Shown here: piece after piece, positions 10,180 through 18,156 of the stretch | How positions within the stretch are numbered: the first letter of the stretch is position 1 | Layout of the letters: the number at the start of each line of letters is the position of its first letter | NCBI GenBank assembly: GCA_002690925.1 | Contig: NZGD01000256.1 | Location: forward strand, 1 to 64,000 | From: Rhodopirellula sp. | Lineage (GTDB): Bacteria > Planctomycetota > Planctomycetia > Pirellulales > Pirellulaceae | Direction of reading: 5' to 3' | Length of the DNA: 64,000 nucleotides | Position numbers and translations under genes: made by a program | The notes under the pieces: model-generated | Database searches by the model: none | What the model was told of the DNA's origin: nothing | What the model saw: only the letters and a program-made list of their open reading frames with translations

Positions 10180-11013
10180 TCAACAGGCGAGACCACTCGC
10201 GACGTGAATGCCTGCCGAGATCTTCGCATTCGCAGAGGCCAATTGGCGACGCATTTCTGGAAGTAGTTCCCGCATCTCCGCAGCTAGATCTTGTGGCAAC
10301 TGTTCAATTTTGAACTGTGTGGTAATTCTGAAAAACGATTCGAGACCAATCTGTTCACTACTCATGACCTCAACCTGTCGCTTCACGTTGGCAAAGTGAT
10401 GTGATTTCAGTAAACCATCGAGTGATCGTCCAACGTGTCGATTACCGCCGCCTTCAGTTTGAAAGACTCCGGCCGCTCTTGTCAGTTGTTCAAAGGAAGA
10501 ACACGCTGGTGTAACATCCAGATCGCGATCATCAACATCCACAATCAGGACGCGGCCACCAGGCTTCAAAACTCGTTTGATTTCAGCAACTGCAGTGACA
10601 GGAGTACTAAGATGCTGAAACAGAAATCTTGCATAAACGAAATCGAACGAAGATGCCTCGAACGGCAAGTTTGTGCAATCTGCTTTACAAAATGTAGGTG
10701 CCTCACAGCCGTCCTGCTGTGAATCATTGATGGCAACCTGCAGGAGTGATTCATTGAGATCGACTCCTGTCACATGACTGTCAGGCACAAGCGACTTGAT
10801 TTTGCGAGTGACCACTCCTGGACCACAGGCAAGATCAAGAATATTGCAACACCCCTGAATACCATGCGCAACCAATACTGCCTTTTCCTGTTCCCAGAAT
10901 AAGGTTGCCTGCTCTTTCAGGCGGGCTAGTTCCTGTTTCTTTTCGTCAAATTCATCAAATGAATAAGTGCCGAGGTTGGGCCCGCAGACTCGTTGTCCCT
11001 GAATTCTTGACAT
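10180..11013 (-). CDS. Class I SAM-dependent methyltransferase
   Basis: 277 aa. The start at 11013 is set by a strong AAGGAG ribosome binding site 8 bases upstream; the longer frame to 11223 would overlap the next gene and looks non-coding. Motif I is ILDLACGPGVV (about 58-68), followed by an acidic VTGVDLNE and the motif IV/post region FVYARFLFQHL and LKPGGRVLIVDVDD. It resembles UbiE/arsenite-type methyltransferases that act on small molecules or lipids; the substrate is unknown. It lies between a desaturase and a GNAT-like gene on the same strand, possibly a small lipid or secondary-metabolite operon. Confidence 0.88.
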   Translation of the reverse strand: MSRIQGQRVCGPNLGTYSFDEFDEKKQELARLKEQATLFWEQEKAVLVAHGIQGCCNILDLACGPGVVTRKIKSLVPDSHVTGVDLNESLLQVAINDSQQDGCEAPTFCKADCTNLPFEASSFDFVYARFLFQHLSTPVTAVAEIKRVLKPGGRVLIVDVDDRDLDVTPACSSFEQLTRAAGVFQTEGGGNRHVGRSLDGLLKSHHFANVKRQVEVMSSEQIGLESFFRITTQFKIEQLPQDLAAEMRELLPEMRRQLASANAKISAGIHVASGLAC

Positions 11014-11141
11014 ATCAAAACACTCCTTAGCAAGGCAGCCAGGAATTGTGATCCCGGCGTGAAATTTAAATGAATGGGATTTCAGATATTTGGAATTGGG
11101 TAGTCGTAAAAGTGCAGACTTGATTTGTCTGCTGTTCGGCA

Positions 11142-11777
11142 TCAACATGAGGTACTGAGTTGGTTCTGATCGAATTGGTGAGTGGTTAGAGATTGCCGTT
11201 GTACGGCAGTCCGAGCGGACCAACGTTCAGCAAACTGTTGAATATTCAGGATCTGGGGGTACAACGTGGCTGACCGTGCATTCACGAGTCGCTGTGGCAA
11301 AACGGTATAACCCAACCGCTGGTAAACACGGGTCAAAGGCTTCTCGGACCAACAGAGATCGAATTGACTTCCCGACTCAATCGCTAGACGAAGGCAAAAT
11401 CTTGCCAGCCCAATCAGCACAGTACCACGTCGATAATTGGGGTGAATGATCAGCCGATCCGTGCGACTGAAGCTCTCAGGTTCACTGTTGGGAAGGCCAG
11501 TTTTGTTCTGGATTATCGAATCCGCGTACTGGTCGTCTCCAGCGACACTGGCATAGGTACCCCAGCGAATGGTACCAACCGTTTTGTCTCCCAACCTTGC
11601 CTCGATCAGATGCAGCTGCTCATCAAGCCGCTGTTGCTCACGAGCTCCCGCACCCTCCTCTCGAAGAAGGTCAGTTCTTCCCATCCATGAATAGCATTGG
11701 CGTCGAAAGTCTCTGATCGAGCGTTTTCGTTCGCTGCTGGCGGCTAGTTCAAGGGTGACAGTCTTGCGGCGGCTCAT
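11142..11777 (-). CDS. GNAT-fold acyltransferase-like protein (FeeM/N-acyl amino acid synthase type)
   Basis: 211 aa without signal peptide. The arrangement (an Arg-rich N-terminus, a hydrophobic core strand, then a charged region with DRLIIHPNYRRGTVLIGLARF) resembles GNAT proteins of the FeeM/long-chain N-acyl amino acid synthase group. The segment R-x-x-I-H-P-x-Y-R-x-G matches the pyrophosphate-binding loop region loosely. If so, it would transfer an acyl group to an amine. The neighbouring methyltransferase and desaturase support a lipid-related role, but this is inference. The C-terminal 25 residues look unstructured. Confidence 0.6.
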   Translation of the reverse strand: MSRRKTVTLELAASSERKRSIRDFRRQCYSWMGRTDLLREEGAGAREQQRLDEQLHLIEARLGDKTVGTIRWGTYASVAGDDQYADSIIQNKTGLPNSEPESFSRTDRLIIHPNYRRGTVLIGLARFCLRLAIESGSQFDLCWSEKPLTRVYQRLGYTVLPQRLVNARSATLYPQILNIQQFAERWSARTAVQRQSLTTHQFDQNQLSTSC

Positions 11778-12464
11778 CTGCTAGTACTCCAGAGTGAAAA
11801 TTCGACACGCCTCCTATTGCGGTCCTCAGCAGGAGGCAAGAATCGAAGCGTCAGCAAACAATCACTCAGGCGCGTAATTTCTAAAAAAATCCTGACACAG
11901 GAAATACCGCGGATTTGCAAGCCGAGATGCCGAAGGAATGAAGTCTGGGGCTCGGTACTGAATGTCGGCAAGTGATATTGAAGAGGTGGAATAAGTTCCC
12001 GCGATTTGAATGAGTCAGGCTCCTTAACGAATTCAGAAAATTCAAACGATGGAGAACTCTCATAAATAGAGAGTTCTTGCCACGGACCCCGCCAAAAGAC
12101 CACCCGCCGCGCCCCTTGACGTGCAACCAGACCCACAAAGCATTCCCACTCCGGGGAGCTACAAAGCGTGGGTTAACGCTCTGCTAAATACAAAGCTGAG
12201 ATCCCCCAACCCAACGGTACGGTGTTTCCGATATTTGGTAATTCGTCAAAGGTACTGCTACCCGTACCCAGCTGGCTATGATTTCGAATCCAAGACTCAC
12301 AGCAAACTCTGGTGCCTAGAATGAACCTTTTTTAGTGATAATTAGCCTTGTACCACACGGCTAATGTTCAAAAACAAATGTGAAGTCACGCCAACAAAAC
12401 TGTTAGACTGTCAGAGTTAAGAACGTTACTCACGACTTTCATGCATCTCAAAGGGGCGGTTCAT
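11778..12464. other. Intergenic region with a hairpin
   Basis: About 690 bases between the divergent GNAT-like gene and the SHD1-WD40 gene. Minus-strand open frames in 11774-12138 have no protein-like pattern. The notable element is a perfect inverted repeat listed separately at 12053-12077. The region should hold promoters for both neighbours. Confidence 0.5.
12053..12077. repeat. Perfect 9-bp inverted repeat
   Basis: AGAACTCTC at 12053-12061 and its exact reverse complement at 12069-12077 are separated by the 7-base AT-only loop ATAAATA. It is not followed by a T tract on either strand and lies mid-gap between two divergent genes, so it may be an operator or an RNA hairpin in a leader. Confidence 0.5.
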
Positions 12465-14792
12465 ATGAGTATGATTCTGAAACGTGTGCGATTGGTTATT
12501 GTCCTCGCTGTCTCACTTCCCGCACTTGTTTGCTGTGGCGAAGATCTGATCAAGCCGTCCGATGGAACGGTCCGTTATAAATTGTCGAATTTCCGGATGA
12601 ATACCGGAATCACAGGTGATGGAATGTCCTTTGATTATCGTCGAGTCTCGGAGGGTAAGGGGCAAGCCAAACTTCAGATAAACACAAATCAAGGTCTAGT
12701 GTCAGTAATGGGATTACCGATTCAGATTAAAGAATCTGGAACCATCAATTTGCGAGATATGTTTGGACGTTCCAGATCAATTATCAACCGGAATCAGGAT
12801 GATGGCATCGCATTCTATTTTGTTATTGATCTAAGCACCAAAAAGAAACAACTCGTCTCAAACATATTGCGGGGTGGTTCGCCTAAAGTCAATGTTCCGG
12901 TCCGCGAACTAACTCAGAAAGAACGCGATGAGATCGAGCGTCGTAGAATTGCCAGTTTGCCTCCCAAAACCACTCCTTCTGGATACATACGCGGGACTGC
13001 GACGACGCAACTCGTACCAGGAGCTCCGATCATGTTGGGTCGCGGCGGTGAGTGGAAAAGTGGTGTGGTCGTAAGTCTTCCGACCTCCAGTACCGTCAAG
13101 GTCAAGGCCGATGATTCCATGCGACTTCTCACACTTGCACGAGCTGACTGGATTGCGGTTTCCCAACAAACCCAACGTGACATCGAATCTAATCCGGGCC
13201 AGTTTTCAAACAAGTTCCGGACGTTAGCCGACGGCGATCTTGTGTTGGAAAACGACACGACTGCCTTCAGTGCAGACATGGCTCTTGCTCAAGGCTCCCC
13301 TTTGAAATGGGAGCGATATGGCAGTTGGGTAGATGTATTCTTTTTGAGCACGGACAACGTCTCTGTTCGTGTGTTAAGTCGTCAATATGGGAAAAGCAAA
13401 GTAGAATTTGTACCACTCAACGAGTTAGCCATTCTCAACAGGACTCTGACTGACCAAGAAAACGAACAGGCCAAGGCTGGATTCGCTGCAAATGTGGCAA
13501 ATCTCGGGAATAAGACCGCTTCTCTTAGCAACGCGCCTGGCTCCATGAAGATGGTGGCCGGATTAGCCAATACATCAAGCTCACCAAAACTTGGATCTAC
13601 ATCATCACCGAAGATGCCGATGAAAGCACCGCAACTGGGACCACTACGTAAGTGGTCTGACCAGACTGGCAAATTCGGTATCGAGGCACAATTCGTCAAG
13701 CGGGAAGGAGACAACATTTTTCTTAAGCGGGCGGATCAGCGTACGATCTCGATTCCTCTGGAAAAGCTAAGCGACGCTGATCAGGAGCATCTGCAGCAAG
13801 AAGAAGAACAAAAACAAGTCATGGAAGCCGACAATCCATTTGGGGATGTCATCGATGGTGTGGCCATTTCGTCAGATGTTGACTACTCACGATCCATGAG
13901 ATCTAAGTTGAAAATCGATGACCTCGGCTGGGGGGCCAAGTCCGTGGCGATCTGCCCAAAAAATCGATTCATGCTAATCGGACGGTCAGGTTCTTCCGCA
14001 ACGCTTGTTGATCTCAATAGCGGCCAAAAGCTGATCGATTCTGAACGCATGGATCACATGGGCGATATCTTTGTCTGCGGCTTCAGTAAGAACAGTGAGT
14101 ACGTAGTATTGGGAGGTTACAAGGGCGTTTTCGAAGTTTATCTCGCTGACGGTAACGGCAAACTGGAACTCAAAGGCCAGCACAAATTGCACAGTAGTGA
14201 GATCACGACTTTGGCACTATCAGCAGATAGCAAATTTGCTTTCTCTGGAGAAAGAGAGAAGGTTGCACGATACTGGGAACTTGAAACAGGCCAACCCATT
14301 GCCACCATCGATGGATTCGACGGCAAAATCAAAGCAACTCACATTTCTCCCGCGGGTGACCAGTTGATGGCGACTGATGGAAAGACATTGAAAGTGTATT
14401 CTGTCCCTCAAAAGCAAGTGACCGCCACCTTTGAAGTCGCACGCTCGCACGTTTCCGGGCAAGCAGCTGCTTTTTCACCTGATGGATCCAAGTTGGCCAC
14501 AGGGGACAGTTATGACATCGTTATCTGGGACTTGGTCAACAGTCGCAAACTGGGCGTATTGGAAGGCGACGCTATCAACTGGTCCATCTCTTTTGCACCT
14601 GACAACCGCCACATCTTGAGCGGTGCGAACGGCGTGATTCATGCTTGGGATTGCGACCAGATGGCAAAAGTCCAAACCAATCATATCGGCAAGAATTTTT
14701 ACGTCCAAGCGATTGGTATCAGCAACGATGGTACTGTGGTTGCCGCTCCTTCAGCTTTCAAAACAGTCACCGTCCTTAGTGCGACCCAATAA
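12465..14792 (+). CDS. SHD1-domain and WD40-repeat protein, exported
   Basis: 775 aa from the ATG at 12465, preferred over 12441 because AGGGG sits just upstream and the signal peptide (about residues 5-25, ending VCCGE) then begins properly; it could be a lipoprotein. The middle region (about 385-445) carries an SLA1 homology domain 1-like segment (RKWSDQTGKF...IEAQF, then ISIPLEKLSDADQ). The C-terminal third (about 480-775) has WD40 blades such as VAICPKNRF, TTLALSADSKF and AAFSPDGSKLATG. SHD1-WD40 combinations are typical of Planctomycetes. The likely role is as a protein-interaction scaffold; no catalytic motif is seen. Confidence 0.85.
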   Translation: MSMILKRVRLVIVLAVSLPALVCCGEDLIKPSDGTVRYKLSNFRMNTGITGDGMSFDYRRVSEGKGQAKLQINTNQGLVSVMGLPIQIKESGTINLRDMFGRSRSIINRNQDDGIAFYFVIDLSTKKKQLVSNILRGGSPKVNVPVRELTQKERDEIERRRIASLPPKTTPSGYIRGTATTQLVPGAPIMLGRGGEWKSGVVVSLPTSSTVKVKADDSMRLLTLARADWIAVSQQTQRDIESNPGQFSNKFRTLADGDLVLENDTTAFSADMALAQGSPLKWERYGSWVDVFFLSTDNVSVRVLSRQYGKSKVEFVPLNELAILNRTLTDQENEQAKAGFAANVANLGNKTASLSNAPGSMKMVAGLANTSSSPKLGSTSSPKMPMKAPQLGPLRKWSDQTGKFGIEAQFVKREGDNIFLKRADQRTISIPLEKLSDADQEHLQQEEEQKQVMEADNPFGDVIDGVAISSDVDYSRSMRSKLKIDDLGWGAKSVAICPKNRFMLIGRSGSSATLVDLNSGQKLIDSERMDHMGDIFVCGFSKNSEYVVLGGYKGVFEVYLADGNGKLELKGQHKLHSSEITTLALSADSKFAFSGEREKVARYWELETGQPIATIDGFDGKIKATHISPAGDQLMATDGKTLKVYSVPQKQVTATFEVARSHVSGQAAAFSPDGSKLATGDSYDIVIWDLVNSRKLGVLEGDAINWSISFAPDNRHILSGANGVIHAWDCDQMAKVQTNHIGKNFYVQAIGISNDGTVVAAPSAFKTVTVLSATQ

Positions 14793-14949
14793 CAACCTGC
14801 CATAATACGACTAACCGAACCGTTACCTCGGCAATATCAGACTATCTCGAAATCACAGCGACAGCATCAATAAGAAATTCCGCTGTCGGCGTTTCTGCTC
14901 CGGAAGCAATTCGAATAATTGCAACGCAGAACTTTCTCCTGCAAACGCG

Positions 14950-15996
14950 TCATGCTTCCTGCTTCGGAAACGGCCTTAAACCAAGCAGCATCTCTGCGCG
15001 TTCAGACAATGGTTTGTCAACGAATTCAACGTCTGTATACTCAGCCAGGTGACTGACAACGACATCATAAACTGTTTGGCGAGTTTGGCTGGTATCTACT
15101 TCAACACACTTCTTCTTGCTCTTGAAAAAATCAACCGTGGGCAGCGTCTCTTCCTTGAACGTATCGAATCTAAGCTTCAGGCTTTCGACATTATCATCAG
15201 TTCTGCCTGTGTACTTGGCTCGTCCCAAGATGCGCTGCTTGAGTACCTCATAGGGACATTCGAAGTACAACATTTTCGGTAGTTCTGTATCCTTTCCAAA
15301 AACATCAAACCATCCTTCCAGATTGGAAAGGGAACGCGGGAATCCATCAAGCAGAAAATTGTTCTTTCCTGTCGTTCGGGTAATTTCTTCCATCGCTTTT
15401 TGGAGCAAAGTGACAACAACTTCATTTGGCACCAACTTACCCGCTGCGATGTACTGCTGAATTGCCGCAGCCGTTGATCCACCCGCGTCACGCTCAGCAC
15501 GAAGAAGGTCACCCGTCGACAAGTGGTTCCAGCCAAGTTGTGACTCGGCAAGTTCACACATGGTTCCCTTGCCGGCGCCCGGTCCTCCCAAAACAAACAC
15601 AACGTTCGGCGTGGGACAGGGTAACCGTGGATCAAAGTGATGGACCATCACACTGGGGGCAGGGGCAACACCTTTTTTATATACATGCCATACTCGATCA
15701 CTTGGAGGCATCTCGTCGTCGCATGTCATATCATACGCAAGATGACCATCCAAGCGGCAGATGCGCCACGACTTGTAGCTGTTTGAATATGACAATGCGG
15801 GACTGCGAGCCGACTTTCCATCAGCACGATCCCATGCGAATTTCCCGTTCCAATAGCCAAGACTGGAAACGGTACCGGATTCTGATGTGACAGGTGGTGC
15901 CGTTGATGGTACGTACAGGCCATCAACTTCGGGTAGCCCAGCACCCGCTACTTCAATGAAGAAAGTATTTGGTTTGTGTGCCTCTGTTTCGGCCAT
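14950..15996 (-). CDS. UMP-CMP/adenylate kinase with extra N-terminal domain
   Basis: 348 aa from ATG 15996 (MAETEAHK); the frame is open to 16110. The C-terminal 210 residues are a nucleoside monophosphate kinase: P-loop GGPGAGKG at about 137-144, STGDLLRAE, LLDGFPRS and RTDD. The wording is closest to UMP-CMP kinases of eukaryotes as I know them. Residues about 10-110 form an added domain with VAGAGLPEVDGLYVP at its start and a later SWRICRL and DRVWHVYKKG. That pattern recalls small repeats seen in algal, oomycete and dinoflagellate proteins rather than bacterial ones. It should phosphorylate UMP or CMP with ATP in the cytoplasm. Origin by transfer is inference. Confidence 0.8.
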   Translation of the reverse strand: MAETEAHKPNTFFIEVAGAGLPEVDGLYVPSTAPPVTSESGTVSSLGYWNGKFAWDRADGKSARSPALSYSNSYKSWRICRLDGHLAYDMTCDDEMPPSDRVWHVYKKGVAPAPSVMVHHFDPRLPCPTPNVVFVLGGPGAGKGTMCELAESQLGWNHLSTGDLLRAERDAGGSTAAAIQQYIAAGKLVPNEVVVTLLQKAMEEITRTTGKNNFLLDGFPRSLSNLEGWFDVFGKDTELPKMLYFECPYEVLKQRILGRAKYTGRTDDNVESLKLRFDTFKEETLPTVDFFKSKKKCVEVDTSQTRQTVYDVVVSHLAEYTDVEFVDKPLSERAEMLLGLRPFPKQEA

Positions 15997-16580
15997 TGTA
16001 TTTTCCGATAAGAATTCGCTGCGTTCAAAACTGCACAAAAGGTTTAATGCCCCGAAGGGGGAATGTTCCCATGTTTTCAGGAGCCAGAGCAGGTGTGGAG
16101 CATCTGACAAGAGCGTAGGTTGTTATTGCTTCTATCTTTGATTCTACCATGTCGATATCTCTCTCGAGAACATCATACTGGTCAACCTTAGTGGCAATAA
16201 AAAACATTCAACATCATTCACGGTCCTTGCACTTTCGAACAACGAGGCGATTCGAAATGGCCTGTGCATCCATTCACATGACCATGCACACACCAATCCA
16301 CCTCGAGCAAAACTGCTCGATTTAAGACAAATCCAAAACGATCATTTGGCCGCATCGTTTTCCACACCTTGAACCCTGTCGAATCGTCTTGCAGCGATAC
16401 AGAAATTCGCGCGTTCGGACAGCAGGTTGGATGCGATAGCCTGCGTTTGAGAGCAAATCTTCTACTCTGCGGCGGATCGATGGCAAAATATGAATGAAGC
16501 ACATAATGCGCCAGCCACATCGCTGAAATTTCAGAGTGCACGGTGTATCATGACGTTGCACCAAACTCCGGGAGACTACT
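15997..16580. other. Intergenic region, no supported gene
   Basis: About 580 bases between the divergent kinase and sulfatase genes. Minus-strand frames at 16218-16541 and 16322-16831 are open, but the second runs antisense through the sulfatase start and neither shows a family pattern. The sulfatase ribosome binding site (GGGAG at 16570-16574) lies at the right-hand edge. Confidence 0.45.
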
Positions 16581-18059
16581 TTGTCGATACGCATCTTTGC
16601 CACATGGTTGTTATTCAGTATCGGTTGCCTTTCCAGCTGTCTGGCCGACCGACCGAATGTGCTGTTCATTGCCATCGATGACATGAATGACTGGACCGGG
16701 TTTCTTGGCGGCCACCCCCAAGCGATCACTCCGAACATGGATCGGTTGGCTCGACGTAGTGTGAAATTTACCAACGCACACTGCATTGCTCCCGCATGTT
16801 CGCCCTGTCGCCTTGGCTTGCTGTACGGCACCGAGCCATTCCATTCGGGCCTGTATCCGTTCTACGATCATCAACAGATTCCAGACTCGGTACTGGGCAA
16901 ATACACAAGTCTGCCTGCGCTGTTCCGCCAACAGGGCTACCAATCTTTTGGTGCGGGAAAAATTTTCCATGGTTCTGTGAATTTACCCGGTGACTGGGAC
17001 GCGTATCACCAAAAAACTCAGATGAAACTGGCCTACGCTCCCGAGCTTGGTTATCAACAGGGAGATTCCACCAAGATGGCTTTCTGCCCCACAACCAATC
17101 CGCTCGAAGACCATCCTGATTTTCAAGTTACATCCTATGGGGTGGATGTGCTGTCACGAGACCATGACCAACCGTTTTTTCTGGCGGTAGGAATCGTCAA
17201 ACCCCATCTGGCTTTCGTTTGCCCTGAAAAGTTCTTTGAGATGCAGGCGGAGCAGATTGAGGCACCGGCCATTGAGCCCAAGGATTTGACAGACGTACCG
17301 TGGGTCGGCAGGTCGATGGTAAAATTGGGTGATGATCACAAATTCCGTAAAGCAGAAGCGTGGCAGCGCGTTCGGCGTTCGTACCTAGCCTGTATTTCGT
17401 GGGCTGACTACAACGTTGGCCGTTTGCTCGACGCCTTGGATGCCAGTCCACACGCGCGTAATACCATCGTCGTTCTGTGGTCTGACCACGGGTACCACCA
17501 AGGTGAAAAACGCAGCTTTCGAAAGTTCTCGTTGTGGGAAGAGTCGACCCGCGTTCCATTTCTGTTGATGGACACACGTCAGGAGAACGTACCAGAGGAC
17601 CGTTCCTGTGATGAAGCTGTCTCGCTGATCAACATCTATCGAACCCTTGGGGATTTGTGCAGCCTGAAAGTTCCCCCATACGTTGATGGTCAAAGTCTCG
17701 CCGAACTGCTGACACAACCTGACAAGTCCATTGATGCACCCGCGATCACGACATGGGGGCGCGGCAATTACACCGTTCGCGACGATCGCTACCGATACAT
17801 ACGTTATTTCGATGGCGGTGAAGAATTGTACGATCACTCCAACGACCCGAACGAATGGAAAAATCTGGCAGATGACTCAGCATACGCCACGATCAAATCG
17901 CAGTTGAGCAATCAACTTCCAGACAAAGAAGCACCTCTGGTGAAACAGGGCATTGCTTTATGGAACGTCATCGACGCAGACCAACCGCAGAAACTCAAGA
18001 AGTTCAAGAACACAACTTGGCCAGATTGGCTGAAGAAACTGAAACCCAGCTTGCAATGA
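16581..18059 (+). CDS. Sulfatase (iduronate-2-sulfatase-like)
   Basis: 492 aa starting at a TTG, supported by GGGAG six bases upstream and by the signal peptide it creates (about residues 1-22). Alkaline-phosphatase-superfamily sulfatase: metal-binding DD at 33-34 (NVLFIAIDDMNDW) and the formylglycine motif CSPCR at 73-77, where Cys73 is the residue converted by the maturation enzyme. VPF, DHGYHQGEKRSF and the late NGLYD-like segment (EELYDHSNDPNEW) fit iduronate-2-sulfatase-type enzymes of Planctomycetes. It removes sulfate esters from polysaccharides, probably in the periplasm. No sulfatase-maturase is visible here. Confidence 0.93.
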   Translation: MSIRIFATWLLFSIGCLSSCLADRPNVLFIAIDDMNDWTGFLGGHPQAITPNMDRLARRSVKFTNAHCIAPACSPCRLGLLYGTEPFHSGLYPFYDHQQIPDSVLGKYTSLPALFRQQGYQSFGAGKIFHGSVNLPGDWDAYHQKTQMKLAYAPELGYQQGDSTKMAFCPTTNPLEDHPDFQVTSYGVDVLSRDHDQPFFLAVGIVKPHLAFVCPEKFFEMQAEQIEAPAIEPKDLTDVPWVGRSMVKLGDDHKFRKAEAWQRVRRSYLACISWADYNVGRLLDALDASPHARNTIVVLWSDHGYHQGEKRSFRKFSLWEESTRVPFLLMDTRQENVPEDRSCDEAVSLINIYRTLGDLCSLKVPPYVDGQSLAELLTQPDKSIDAPAITTWGRGNYTVRDDRYRYIRYFDGGEELYDHSNDPNEWKNLADDSAYATIKSQLSNQLPDKEAPLVKQGIALWNVIDADQPQKLKKFKNTTWPDWLKKLKPSLQ

Positions 18060-18099
18060 GTTCATGAGCTGGAACAGGCCGCAGCATGCACTAAGGCAA

Positions 18100-18115
18100 C
18101 AGGAACGAGTTTCCT
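18100..18115. terminator. Possible weak hairpin between convergent genes
   Basis: In the 97-base gap between the convergent sulfatase and ABC permease genes, CAGGAA and TTCCTG form a 6-bp stem with a short loop. There is no T tract, so only the location between convergent stop codons suggests a terminator role. Confidence 0.25.
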
Positions 18116-18156
18116 GCTGATGGTCTCAATTTTCCACTGGACGAACTGGACTGTGG

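Noticed and set aside
11014-11223. N-terminal extension of the methyltransferase
   Set aside because: A strong AAGGAG before ATG 11013 and overlap with the GNAT-like gene argue for the shorter protein.
16322-16831. 169-codon minus-strand open frame
   Set aside because: Antisense to the sulfatase start region and Cys/Arg-rich without any family pattern; the sulfatase on the other strand is clearly real.
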